From NCBI GenBank assembly GCA_009746045.1, contig RPFO01000065.1, forward strand, positions 6,666,650 through 6,730,649: a stretch of 64,000 bases of DNA, in the 5' to 3' direction. Below, piece by piece: positions 12,861-20,650 of this stretch. Each line of letters opens with the position of its first letter. Position 1 is the stretch's first letter. The translations under genes were made by a program, and so were the position numbers. Origin of the DNA: Mesostigma viride. Lineage: Eukaryota; Streptophyta; Mesostigmatophyceae; Mesostigmatales; Mesostigmataceae. A model generated the notes under the pieces. It saw only the letters and a program-made list of their open reading frames with translations. It made no database searches and was not told the DNA's origin.

Positions 12861-15800
12861 CACCAACGGCCACCCAGAGATCGAACAGCCCCCATGACCC
12901 ACCTAAAGCAGCGCCTAAGAAACCTAGCACCTCTGGTGACCCACCTGCAGCAGTACCTAAAATACCATAAACTTCCAGCAAACCCACGTGCAGCATCGCC
13001 TCACAAATCAAACACCTCTGGCAATCCACGTGCAGCAGCTAATTAGCGACTAACAACATGCAGCCAACCCACCTGCAGCAGCGCGTAGCAGAGGTTGTAG
13101 CGGTGCATGAGCGTCCACATATCACTGCTCTCGCCCTCCAGAATCGCCTCGCAGATCGCGTTGTCATGCCCGGGGGGAGGCTTGTTAATACCAGCTCCCT
13201 GCGCCCCGCTCGCCCCCTCCACCGCGGGTGCCGCCACCACCGCCCAGGGCAGCGTGACCACAAAGTTGCCACCCATGCGCCCGTCCTTGTACCACGCGGT
13301 GCCCTCTGGGTTATGGAACACAAAGCAGACCTTGGAGGGGGTGACCAGCGGGGATGCCGCCTCATCCCCACGGCTGGCATCCGAGGTGCCGTCGCCAGCA
13401 GAAACCGCTGTCGTTACCTTAGTCTCCTTGGACCCCACCTCTAGGTCAGAACTCAGGCAGCTACCGGGCAGCCAGGGTAGCAGCAGCCTCAACCTCTGGA
13501 GGGGTGGAACCGCGATGCTCTCCGCGACAGCCGCGGCCGCACCCCCCTTGTCCTTGCCCACCACTGGAGCTGTCGCCGCCACGACACCCTTGCTGGCCAC
13601 GCTCCCACTTCCAGCGTCCGCCACCAAGGCCACCTCGCACGCGATCCCTTTCTTGGACGACCCTACCGGCTGCCACTCCGCGGGAGGGAGCACCCACCCA
13701 TGGTCCTTTCCAGCGCCCGTGACGCCCCAGTGAAGGATCAGCGGCGTCGAGCAGTCCGAGACCAGATCCAGCTCCGCCATGGGCCCCGCGTCACTCCTTC
13801 CCCCCTCGCTCCTCCCTGGGCACATGCGCAGGGTGATCAGGACCTCCGCCGACGTGCCATGCAGACCCACCAGACGCCGCGATGCCACCTGCCACCCACT
13901 GACATCCGTCCCCTCCTCCTTCTCCTTGGCCTCTGCCAGCAGCAAGCCCAGACGAGAGAGCGGCTTTGCTGGCGCTGACGCCGCGCCCGCGCCCACCGCA
14001 ACCTCCGCCGCCGCCGCCGGTGCGGGCTTGGGGTTGATCACCCACCACATGGGGTCCCTGGGCCACCCTGTGGACCGGTCTGCCTCGGGCATGGCTGGTC
14101 CCCGCTTGGCCGCGCCCTGCGCCGACCGAACCCCATCCTTGGCCTCCTCGGCTGTGATAGTCGTTGTGCTAGTCTCCGCAGCACCAGCAGTCACGGTGCC
14201 ATCCTCCAAAAGGTTATCCTCGTCCTCCTCGGGCCCGAACCCCCACTCGGCCACGTCCTTTCTTTCCAAGAGGTTGCCCTCCCCCGGCCGATGGGACACC
14301 GAGACGCCTGACTCCTCGTCCTCAACCACCTCCCAGGTGCCCTCGGACGCGAGCGATGATCCCCCAGGGACCGCATCGTCCCCCACCATGCCCTGCCACC
14401 CGGACAGGGGCACCTCGTCCCAGGGGACGTCTGCGAGCGCCCCCCCCCCCGGCATGGGGTTGGGGGCCCCGCCGCCGATGCGTGCTGGGGATGAGCGCGT
14501 CTCGGTGCGCAAGGGGGGTGTCAGGGCGGACACCATGCCAGCCATGGGAGCGGAGTACGCGCTGGGCTTGGCGGGCGGGGCCACGGGGGTGGGGATGGGG
14601 ATCAGGAAGTTCTCTCGCCCGTTGTACTTGAGCCACACACGCTTGTGCGTGTCGAAAAGCACGAACGCGACGCTCGAGTCCACGCCCAGCTCCGGGCTCA
14701 CCACGATGCGACAAGTGGCGGGCCCGGCCGAGTCGGAGCGCTGCAGCGGCGTCTGGATGGCCGCGGCGCCCTGGCAGGGAGGGGGTTCAGAAAGGGGGTT
14801 CGATCGCATGGCAAGGCAACAGTACGCAAACATTTCCGTTTTTTTTTTTTCAGGAGGGGAAGGGGGTCGCGGTGGGGCTTGCTGAACTGGGGTGGTTGTG
14901 GAAGAAATGGAAACGGCATTCCAGCCCAGGTACACGTGGAGCGAGAACAGCGTAGAAAGCATCAGGGCCATCTCGAGCAAACAGCAGGGGGGAAAGGAAA
15001 GGTGAGCTTGTGAAGACATGGTAGCCAAGCTCGTACGCGCTTCAGGCACGGAGACTCAAGACTCGTATTTGCCGTGTCTGCAAGATCTTCCCGGCATCTT
15101 CCCGGCAAAGGCAACAGCGACAGCGGGACCCCGCTGGGTTGCGTCCTCCGTGAGGGAGTGGGCAGATGACACGTGTCTCGCATTACCATATCGAAGCTTC
15201 ATATGAACGAGTGTGCTGTGGCCGAGGTGAGGCCAGTGGGCCCAAAATCAGACGGACAGCCTGGTTGGCTGGCTGACAAAAGCAAGCCAGTCAGTCAGTC
15301 AGTTTATTCCTACGCCTGGCTGACACTGATGCCACCAGGAGTTCATGCTTTATCCTAGTACTAGTACTAGTACTAGTACTAGTACTAGTACTACCACTAC
15401 CACTACCACTACCACTACCACTACCACTACCACTACCACTACCACTACCACTACCACTACCACTACCACTACCACTACCACTACCACTACCACTACCACT
15501 ACCACTACCACTACCACTACCACTACCACTACCACTACCACTACCACTACCACTACCACTACCACTACCACTACCACTACCACTACTGTACCCTTTGCAT
15601 TTTTGTGAAGGGGGGGTGCAATGCCAGGAAAGCAGGGAGATGAGCCGGCGGCCGGGCAGGCAAAAATCCACCAACAAACGCGCTAGCCTCTCTCCTCCTC
15701 TGATTGCATCGTCCAGAAAGCTATCAATGCTATTCGTCATCCTGCATTGTACTTTTCTGTTCTACATTGCTGTGCCCGTCTCCACAGACAGGCTGTCAGC

Positions 15801-15980
15801 GTGGCCTTGGTTGCGTACCGGGAATGCGGCGGCGCTGCCTTGGGGCCACATGGACTCGGGGGGTGCGAACCATGAGGATGCATCTTCCCCCTTTGCCAAC
15901 CCCCAGTGGAGGGTGAGTGGGTGGGGGTAGTCGCTGCTGAAGGAGAGCGTCCGTTGGCCAGGGACGGCCTCCACACACAC
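304..15980 (-). CDS. GWD1: Alpha-glucan, water dikinase (GWD/R1 type), ten exons, 5' end not located
   Basis: GWD transfers the beta-phosphate of ATP to glucosyl residues of starch (mainly C6) and the gamma-phosphate to water; this opens the granule surface for degradation in the plastid. Read on the minus strand, ten exons join with matching phases: 15980-15819, 14770-13073, 12049-11858, 11179-10918, 8406-8132, 7235-7013, 5974-5598, 4393-3887, 2575-2052 and 937-304. This gives 4854 bases, 1617 residues plus stop. Order: CBM45-like module split over exons 1-2, long low-complexity linker, second CBM45-like module, central helical region with HQKLHNN, phosphohistidine segment [10 protein letters not shown], and a C-terminal PPDK-like ATP-binding domain ending VQARPQVGL. 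Plant GWDs are about 1400-1460 residues; the excess is mostly linker. The first exon begins at an acceptor-like CAG, so the start codon and transit peptide are missing from my model. Introns are 0.7-2.5 kb and full of repeats. Confidence 0.92.
938..2051 (-). other. GWD intron 9
   Basis: Intron of 1114 bp, GT at 2051-2050 and AG at 939-938. It has poly-G tracts on the plus strand (near 951-962, 1009-1016 and 1230-1248) and a GT-rich patch near 1081-1093. No coding sequence or mobile element was recognised. Confidence 0.75.
2052..2575 (-). CDS. GWD1: GWD exon 9: linker into the ATP-binding domain
   Basis: Starts phase 0 after an acceptor at 2577-2576 and ends two bases into an Arg codon before GTATGT. 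It encodes [20 protein letters not shown], then [18 protein letters not shown], which matches the VGAKS...LPFGVFEKVL region at the start of the nucleotide-binding domain in plant GWD. It carries a Ser/Glu-rich insert of about 25 residues ([20 protein letters not shown]) absent from plant proteins, then [21 protein letters not shown]. Confidence 0.93.
2885..3224. repeat. 12-15-bp minisatellite (ACTATCTTTATC type), left block
   Basis: Degenerate tandem units alternating CTATCTTTATCACTA and CTATCTTCATCACTA, with a CTACTAGTACATTGGCACT spacer recurring. Continues on the other side of the MITE at 3608-3752, showing that the MITE landed inside a pre-existing array. Confidence 0.85.
3225..3607. mobile_element. 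379-bp MITE with TA target duplication (Tc1/mariner-like)
   Basis: Inverted termini: left 3227 onward reads CCGTAGTGGTCAAAATCACT and the reverse complement of the right end (to 3605) reads CCGTTGTGGTCAAAATCACT, continuing through TTGC (about 24 bp, one mismatch). TA dinucleotides at 3225-3226 and 3606-3607 fit a TA target-site duplication. Internally the motif TTTGCGACCCAAAA is repeated near both ends in direct and variant form, typical of transposase-bound subterminal repeats. No ORF, so non-autonomous. Confidence 0.82.
3608..3752. repeat. 12-bp minisatellite, right block
   Basis: Continuation of the array interrupted by the MITE; units CTACTATCTTCATC and CTACTATCTTTATC, with the same CTACTAGTACAT spacer seen in the left block. 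Confidence 0.85.
3887..4393 (-). CDS. GWD1: GWD exon 8: phosphohistidine domain
   Basis: Starts phase 0 at GTC after AG and ends AAG|GTATGT. It encodes [19 protein letters not shown], then [20 protein letters not shown]. The His in [10 protein letters not shown] corresponds to the autophosphorylated histidine of GWD, so the phosphotransfer residue is intact. The exon ends with a Gly/Ser-rich stretch before the ATP-binding domain. Confidence 0.94.
4394..5597 (-). other. GWD intron 7
   Basis: Intron of 1204 bp with donor GTGTGT and acceptor CCCAG. Less repetitive than its neighbours; no coding segment, long array or transposon end was recognised. Confidence 0.7.
5598..5974 (-). CDS. GWD1: GWD exon 7: central helical region
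   Basis: Begins by completing a Gly codon (G|GC) and ends phase 0 at ACG|GTGTGT. It encodes [40 protein letters not shown] and [10 protein letters not shown], matching plant GWD (SAEYLG, NIFTEEIIRAGSAASLS, LGSWQIISPV) just before the phosphohistidine domain. Confidence 0.93.
5975..7012 (-). other. GWD intron 6
   Basis: Intron of 1038 bp. Next to the acceptor it carries a 16-bp tandem array (separate entry). It also contains GTGTGT-rich DNA at 6220-6290 and otherwise undistinguished sequence. Confidence 0.75.
6008..6195. repeat. 16-bp tandem array (GTTGCGTGGTGGGTGG)
   Basis: About 11-12 head-to-tail 16-bp units in two blocks. The upstream block has GCGTGGTGGG and the downstream block GCGCAGTGGG, so a single variant was amplified. 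It is open in all frames, which produces spurious ORFs. Confidence 0.9.
7013..7235 (-). CDS. GWD1: GWD exon 6
   Basis: Starts phase 0 with GTCGCGGTGGAG after CACAG and ends one base into a Gly codon before GTGGGT. It encodes [20 protein letters not shown], then [11 protein letters not shown] and the helix [13 protein letters not shown]; plant GWD has NRLKDLLFLDIALDSTVRTAVE at this point. Confidence 0.92.
7236..8131 (-). other. GWD intron 5 with poly-C and an 8-bp array
   Basis: Intron of 896 bp. It holds a nearly pure C tract at 7357-7420 and a CCCCCATC array at 7500-7735 (plus-strand sense). The rest is unremarkable. Confidence 0.8.
7357..7735. repeat. Poly-C tract and CCCCCATC octamer array
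   Basis: 7357-7420 is C-rich with rare T; 7500-7735 has about 28 copies of CATCCCCC(C). On the coding (minus) strand this is G-rich, GGGGATGG, with runs of four or more G, so G-quadruplex formation in the transcript is plausible. Confidence 0.88.
8132..8406 (-). CDS. GWD1: GWD exon 5
   Basis: Completes a Trp codon (T|GG) begun in exon 4, then encodes [20 protein letters not shown], and [18 protein letters not shown], which align with KTLNENGITKERLLSYDR and HYMRTLKAVHSGADLE of plant GWD. Ends CAG|GTCAGG. A second-base phase match with exon 4 supports both borders. Confidence 0.93.
8560..8979. repeat. Repeat A, copy 1 (420 bp)
   Basis: Essentially identical to 9941-10360, starting AATCGGGGTTCTTTGAACGG and ending CGGCCTCTTTCTTTGCTC. 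Near-identity implies recent duplication. Ends are not TG...CA, so an LTR is possible but not supported. Confidence 0.92.
8980..9813. other. 834-bp segment between repeats A and B
   Basis: Unique GC-rich DNA found only in the first composite unit; the second unit has 33 bp of different sequence at this place. An open frame at 9278-9811 (+) encodes 177 residues of no recognised family. It may be an insertion in unit 1 or a deletion in unit 2. Confidence 0.6.
9814..9940. repeat. Repeat B, copy 1 (127 bp)
   Basis: Matches 10394-10520 essentially base for base. On the minus strand it can be read as [17 protein letters not shown], faintly like the N-terminus of ubiquitin (IFVKTLTGKTITLEV), but it is too short to assign. 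Confidence 0.9.
9941..10360. repeat. Repeat A, copy 2 (420 bp)
   Basis: Second near-identical copy of 8560-8979, directly abutting repeat B copy 1. The order is A-834 bp-B then A-33 bp-B, which is a tandem duplication of one composite unit with a different centre. Confidence 0.92.
10394..10520. repeat. Repeat B, copy 2 (127 bp)
   Basis: Second copy of 9814-9940, ending GTGGGACATGA at the same base; flanking sequence diverges abruptly at both ends. Confidence 0.9.
10918..11179 (-). CDS. GWD1: GWD exon 4: conserved HQKLHNN region
   Basis: Starts ATG TAT GCT after GCAG and ends one base into a Trp codon before GTACGT. It encodes [35 protein letters not shown] and [11 protein letters not shown], among the best-conserved parts of GWD ([20 protein letters not shown] in potato). 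Confidence 0.95.
11180..11857 (-). other. GWD intron 3
   Basis: Intron of 678 bp. It contains a GT repeat and G run near 11201-11242, a small hairpin AAAGTTGGTA/TACCAACTTT at about 11265-11289, an AATAATAAT run near 11400-11417, and a 110-bp inverted-repeat unit (separate entry). Confidence 0.75.
11659..11768. repeat. 110-bp inverted-repeat (foldback) unit
   Basis: Left arm CCGGGTTGGCAAACACG at 11659-11675 and right arm CGTATTTGCCAACCCGG at 11752-11768 (about 16 of 17 pairs). The size and arms suit a small MITE, but no target duplication is visible. Confidence 0.6.
11858..12049 (-). CDS. GWD1: GWD exon 3
   Basis: Phase 0 at both ends (CTGCAG|GAC ... ACGCAG|GTAGGG). It encodes [20 protein letters not shown], then [20 protein letters not shown], matching WMRFMATRQLIWNKNYNVKP...QDRLTDLL of plant GWD. 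Confidence 0.94.
12050..13072 (-). other. GWD intron 2 with GA tract and re-copied donors
   Basis: Intron of 1023 bp. From the donor it contains four degenerate copies of the exon 2 donor border (12890-13040), then a long GA/CT microsatellite, then unique DNA with a fragment of the AGACAACCAGCGCAGG repeat family at 12138-12160. Confidence 0.8.
12672..12860. repeat. GA/CT microsatellite
   Basis: GGGAGAGAGA-type start grading into (GGGAGA)n and then almost pure (GA)n from about 12775 to 12858. Polypurine on the plus strand, polypyrimidine on the coding strand. Confidence 0.95.
12890..13078 (-). repeat. Five-fold iterated exon 2 donor border (GCTGCTGCAG|GTGGGT)
   Basis: On the minus strand the true border reads GCTGCTGCAG|GTGGGTTGG. 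Variants follow inside the intron: GCTGCTGCAC|GTGGATTG, GATGCTGCAC|GTGGGTTTG, ACTGCTGCAG|GTGGGTCACC and GCGCTGCTTTAG|GTGGGTCATG, spaced about 40-50 bp. Each resembles the last exon bases plus the first intron bases. Confidence 0.85.
13073..14770 (-). CDS. GWD1: GWD exon 2: starch-binding modules and long linker
   Basis: The longest exon (566 codons, phase 0 at both ends). It starts [10 protein letters not shown] and completes the first CBM45-like module with [20 protein letters not shown] linker of about 290 residues rich in Pro, Gly, Ser, Thr and acidic runs follows ([20 protein letters not shown]). The second CBM45-like module has [19 protein letters not shown] and [19 protein letters not shown]; the Trp and Tyr residues that stack on glucan in this family are visible. 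The exon ends [12 protein letters not shown], matching MHRFNIASDLL of plant GWD. The frame stays open upstream to 15049, but that extension lacks the expected CBM start, so the acceptor at 14771 is preferred. Confidence 0.92.
14771..15818 (-). other. GWD intron 1
   Basis: Intron of 1048 bp: donor GTACGC at 15818, acceptor TGCCAG at 14772-14771. It contains a trinucleotide/hexanucleotide array at 15354-15587. The open frame 14771-15049 is alternatively part of exon 2, but its translation has no GWD similarity that I recognise. Confidence 0.7.
15354..15587. repeat. CTAGTA and CCACTA trinucleotide-type array
   Basis: About 6 units of CTAGTA followed by about 33 units of CCACTA, nearly pure. Open in all frames, so it produces false poly-Thr and poly-Val ORFs. 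Confidence 0.95.
15819..15980 (-). CDS. GWD1: GWD exon 1 (first recognised): start of CBM45-like module 1
   Basis: Phase 0 at its 3' end (CCG|GTACGC). It encodes [14 protein letters not shown], then [20 protein letters not shown] and [11 protein letters not shown], aligning with LFLHWGAVKFGKETWSLP and the following P-G segment of plant CBM45-1. The 5' border is placed at the CAG|GTGTGT acceptor-like site (15983-15981); the frame is open further upstream with Met codons at MSVVMWQ (beginning 16001), so translation could alternatively begin there without a plastid transit peptide. Confidence 0.8.
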
Positions 15981-18900
15981 CTGCCACATGACCACCGACA
16001 TTTTGTCACGACAAATGTCAGCCAACATTTGTCACCCACCACCGTCAACCACCAGTTGTTGGGAACAGACAAACGTCAACCACCAGTTGTTGGGAACAGC
16101 TACGTCAACCACCGTCTAGTTTTGGGAAAGAACCGACGTCCGAGTACAGAAGGACGGAGAATGAGGGGGAATGAAAGGAGGGTGAATGAAGGGATTGGAG
16201 GTGGGGCAAACGCAGGACCTGCGCGGAGTGGGTGGATAAACGGTGCGGTATGCCAGCCAACCGCGGTAATGCTGACATCTCAACACATGGCAACCAGCAC
16301 AGGTCATATGTTGCATGGGGCAACAAGTCACGCAGGTTTGCGGATGGCACTCGTGCCAGGGGGTGACTTCCCCACGTGAGAGACACGGGGACATGCGCTG
16401 CACCCTTCAGGTATGAGCCCACTACGCTAAGAGCACATGGACCGCGAGGCCGTGGTCGACTCACAACCGTCACCCAGCGCATGCGGACTTGGGCCGGCAG
16501 TGAGTAGTCTCTTGTGCCTTGCCAAGCGTGCAGCATGCTTTCCCACAAGTGCGAAATGCAGGCCAATCTCCTCCTAGCACATTTCTTGCATTGCTTAGGG
16601 TCAGATCTCATTGCTGGCGTTTCACAAATGTGGGCGGGCAGCCCATGCTCTACAAAAGGAGACAGCACGGGCGGTCGACAGAGGAAAAGCAAGCCACATG
16701 TTCCTTGCCTGATTTGGCGGTGCACAGCACCCCCGGCAGTCCACATGGCATGTCTAGAGGGTGCCATGTGTGAGGCCAACATGGCATGTCCAGAGGGTCC
16801 CATGTGTCAGGCCAACATGACCTGTCTAGAAAATGATAGGACCAGGATGCCCATATGCCTAGATGATGCCGTATGCTAAGCATGGCACATGTCTAGGTCA
16901 CAACGCAATGGGTGCAGGTGCATCCCGGTAACCTGAATGAAATGAACGAATGAATGCCAACATGTGAGCGGGAAGATCACCCAAACATTTCGTCCCGTAC
17001 TTGCTTCGAATCGGTACCACAACAACAGGAACACGCAGCCTCTCGATTATGCGATGTTGGCACCCTGAAGGGCCACGCATGCGTGAGCTGGGAAAGTTTA
17101 CGGACATGCGCGGCCGCCAGCACTTATAAGTCGGGGGTCGATGCTTCAGCGTTCTTGAGAGTCAAAACCCACCTTGAGATGCGTCCCGGGGCTGAGTGGG
17201 TAAGATCGCTCATAGCCAATGCTGCCCGCCCCGAGCTGCGAGGGTTTATGGTCCTCCTGTGCACAAGAAGTGCCAACAAATGCGATATGTTAGTTTGTAG
17301 CCACAAGTCGGCAGGACGGGCGGCGGAAGATGTCTGTAACATGTAGGCGATTGAAAAAACTTCTTAGGATCTGACCAGAACACGCAGCAGAGCTCTTGAC
17401 ATGCACCGTCATCCCAGCGGGCACTTGCGTCTGAAAGACGATACCTGTGGAGGGGCGGAGCGAGCGGGGCCTCGTTGGACCTTGTCCGCCTCACGAGAGA
17501 GCACAGCTGTTGTCTGGAGGCTTCGCTTCGGCAGTTCCGCAACACGTCCATGTTGCCGCAACGGCAGCGGGTTGAGCCATGTCCTATTCAGGGAAACGCG
17601 GCCAGAAGTTGTCGCAGTCGCGGCCCGGGCTTGCAGCTGAAGCGAAGAATTACTCGGCCATAAAGACGTAAGCTGACACGCTAACGCATCCATAGCTTCC
17701 TAATACTGGCTCGGCTCAGGCGAGCCTGTAATGCATTTCTTTCTGCGTGGGGCGAACAACACAACAGCACGCACCGCGACGATTCGGGAAGCGTTTGCCG
17801 CCCTACGTAAATATCGTTCGCTGCTTGGTTGTTGGGTTGATGCAAAGTACACTGTGGCCGGTGCACTTTGCCCGAGCAACGCACTGTGCCAACTTGCATG
17901 TTGCCGAGAGAGGCGCCAGTTGTCCGTTTCGCTTTTTGGCAATGGAGATCCGACCTTCTAAAAAATATCATCGAACATCACTCTTCAAACTAGGAAGCCA
18001 ATCACGCTCGTGCGTTTCCGTGCAGCTGCCCCCAAAATATCACACTTTAGTGGCAGCCTTTCACGAAGTTGGATTTTTTCGAGTAACCTGACTCAGAACA
18101 GCTTGCCAATCGCTCTGAAGAAGCGTTGCGATCTTGGGGCCTCGAACGTGGACAAGGTAAAGTCCTGCCAAGGCCGATGTAACTGCCAGCATTGCTTCCC
18201 GTTTGGAAGCACTGTCAGCACGCTTTGGACTTTCGTGGCGCGAAAAGCTGTCATCAGGAAATCGGCTTCCCGCGTTCCCAAGGCAGGGTTTAGAGGAACA
18301 GAGTTAAAAGGGGCGCAATCTCGATCTTTCACTGCAGCACGTGGTCATTTAGAAATCAATTCATACAGCCAGGATACAGCATATAATGAATTTTGAAGTT
18401 GCTCTGATACAGCTCGACATGCCACGTAAGAACTTGAAGCCAATCACTTGCCTATATGCCTTCATACAAACGAACAGACATCCACGTGCGTTGAGGCGAT
18501 CAGGTAGACCTAGTTTTTGGCCGGCCCTTCCCCACTTCTCGCTGTCGCCCATCGGCTCATGGCTACTCACGCCCGAGTCAGGGGAAGCGCCTCGCGTTGG
18601 CCTATCGCTTGCATAGCTGCGGAGCACGAATCTAGTTTGGCTGCATCAGTGGAGGGCTTTGCTCACGCCCGGAACGAGCGTCCTTGCATGCGAACTAGTT
18701 CCATTACCGGCATCGTCACTCTTTGGGCATCCGCCGTTGCTTGCTACCTCTAGAGGAGCGAGTTTCACTTCCCACCAAGCTGGTGCGTCGTGTGCACATC
18801 AGGCGTGGCGAAGATGAAATATCAATATAAAGGAACTGGATGGGTAGGCCGCCAATGCAACGGGATGAACTTCCAAGTAGGACCTCCTTGACCGTTTATT

Positions 18901-19112
18901 ATAATTACATTGACGCTGACATTTAGACGCTAGTACGCTAAAACCGCACGTTTTTTGATTTCCTGGCTGTCACGCTGCATTTCGCATGGCTTTCGGTATA
19001 TTGTCATACGTAATGTCTGCTATGTTTGGAGTGAGGTCGTATGGCATCGCCGGGCGGCTCTCATCATCCACGGCTCTCCGCCTTGGCAGCTCAAAAGGCA
19101 CGACTGTGTAGT
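15981..19112. other. Upstream region of GWD; no gene recognised
   Basis: Presumably contains the missing 5' exon, transit peptide and promoter. It holds a CGTCAACCACCAGTTGTTGG repeat (two and a half copies in 16005-16122) and an about 39-bp repeat built on CCATGTGTNAGGCCAACATG (16738-16845). Open frames on both strands (for example 17681-17971 minus and 18361-18627 minus) show no family features and are not called. Confidence 0.6.
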
Positions 19113-19543
19113 GCACGTTGGAGCACGTTGGAGCACGTTGGAGCACGTTGGAGCACGTTGGAGCACGTTGGAGCACGTTGGAGCACGTTGGAGCACGTTG
19201 GAGCACGTTGGAGCACGTTGGAGCACGTTGGAGCACGTTGGAGCACGTTGGAGCACGTTGGAGCACGTTGGAGCACGTTGGAGCGCGTTGGAGCACGTTG
19301 GAGCACGTTGGAGCACGTCGGAGCACGTTGGAGCACGTTGGAGCACGGTGGAGCACGGTGGAGCACGGTGGAGCACGGTGGAGCACGGTGGAGCACGTTG
19401 GAGCACGTTGGAGCACGTTGGAGCACGTTGGAGCGCGTTGGAGCACGTTGGAGCACGTTGGAGCACGTCGGAGCACGGTGGAGCACGGTGGAGCACGGTG
19501 GAGCACGGTGGAGCACGGTGGAGCACGGTGGAGCACGGTGGAG
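19113..19543. repeat. 10-bp minisatellite GTTGGAGCAC
   Basis: About 43 tandem copies. Variants GGTGGAGCAC, GTCGGAGCAC and GTTGGAGCGC are arranged in blocks that recur in the same order twice (for example GCGTTGG...CGTCGG...GGTGG), showing a higher-order duplication of about 130 bp. Confidence 0.95.
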
Positions 19544-19564
19544 CATCATCACACGTCCATTTCT

Positions 19565-19763
19565 TTTTTTTCTTCTTCTTCTTCTTCTTCTTCTTCTTCT
19601 TCTTCTTCTTCTTCTTCTTCTTCTTCTTCTTCTTCTTCTTCTTCTTCTTCTTCTTCTTCTTCTTCTTCTTCTTCTTCTTCTTCTTCTTCTTCTTCTTCTT
19701 CTTCTTCTTCTTCTTCTTCTTCTTCTTCTTCTTCTTCTTCTTCTTCTTCTTCTTCTTCTTCTC
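19565..19763. repeat. (TTC)n triplet tract, about 66 copies
   Basis: A nearly pure TTC (GAA on the minus strand) tract directly after the 10-bp minisatellite. Long GAA/TTC tracts form triplex DNA. It creates poly-Phe, poly-Ser, poly-Leu and poly-Lys false ORFs. Confidence 0.96.
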
Positions 19764-20600
19764 CGCCTGCTCCTCCTCCCCTTCTCTTTCTTTCTTCTTT
19801 TCTTCTTTATGGCTACTCATTGGTCGGCCCCGGATTAATTACTTGCACTGTCATGAATGTCTTGTTGAAAAAATGCTTCCCATGGGACGCCTCATGTGAG
19901 GGGGCACCGTTTTGACACCCGTGCAAGGTGCACTTAAAGAGAAGAAAACGGACTGAAATATAACCTGCACGCCACTGGCTGGCCATCCAACTGCACGGCC
20001 GGGTGGGCAGGTGTGCCTGCCACATGTTTTGCGTGGGGAATGGGGCGTTGATTAATGCCAACGGCACCTGCCACTGTTGGCTTTGACCGTTGTTGCCTGT
20101 TGCAGGTCATGTAACGCGGCTGTATTGGATGACATAATTTGTTTGCCTGCTAGCTCGTGTGCCCTTACATGTTTTAAAGATAGTTTTCGTGTAGTTTGCA
20201 TATATACCCATTTTAGTGGGAACAATACCGTCCATAAGGTTATGGCTTGCGATGCCGGACTATATATTATATACGCACACCTGACTGCTGATTCAGATGG
20301 ATAGTAGTGTGTGACATTTGATTTAAGAAATTGATACGTTGTGCACGTATGTGGGGTTCAGCTAAGGGGAGAGGGGGGATCCATCATGGTGTATCCAGGT
20401 CATAGAGGATAACGAGCCCCCACCCGTGGGGAAGCGCCCGCGTGTGCAAGCATACGGGAAGCACGCCAGACAGGTCCCCTAGGGTAGGGCTGATCTTTGT
20501 GGCTTGAGTTGATAGATATATAATAGATGTAGACAGCTGTTGTAGATAGATTAGACCGGTAGGACTGTTCGCTCCCATCCATCCTTGATCCATCGGGGTC
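19764..20600. other. Intergenic DNA, no gene seen
   Basis: Moderate GC, scattered stops, no recognised domain. Near 20590 the sequence grades into a LINE-type 3' tail. Confidence 0.5.
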
Positions 20601-20603
20601 AAT

Positions 20604-20650
20604 GCTTCGGACTCCCCAACGGGAGCACGAGTCTAATTAATTTTAATTAA
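20604..20650 (+). mobile_element. LINE-type 3' tail with terminal hairpin
   Basis: Contains ACTCCCCAACGGGAGCACGAG followed by TAATTAATTTTAATTAA. The same hairpin (CTCCC-AACG-GGAG) plus TTAAT-type tail recurs at 59603, 63190 (inverted) and in variant form at 22650, 23364, 56935 and 57190. Confidence 0.7.

Noticed and set aside
19020-19915. ORFs with poly-Phe, poly-Lys, poly-Ser and poly-Leu tails
   Set aside because: Read-through of the 10-bp minisatellite and TTC tract; frames of both strands are equally open.
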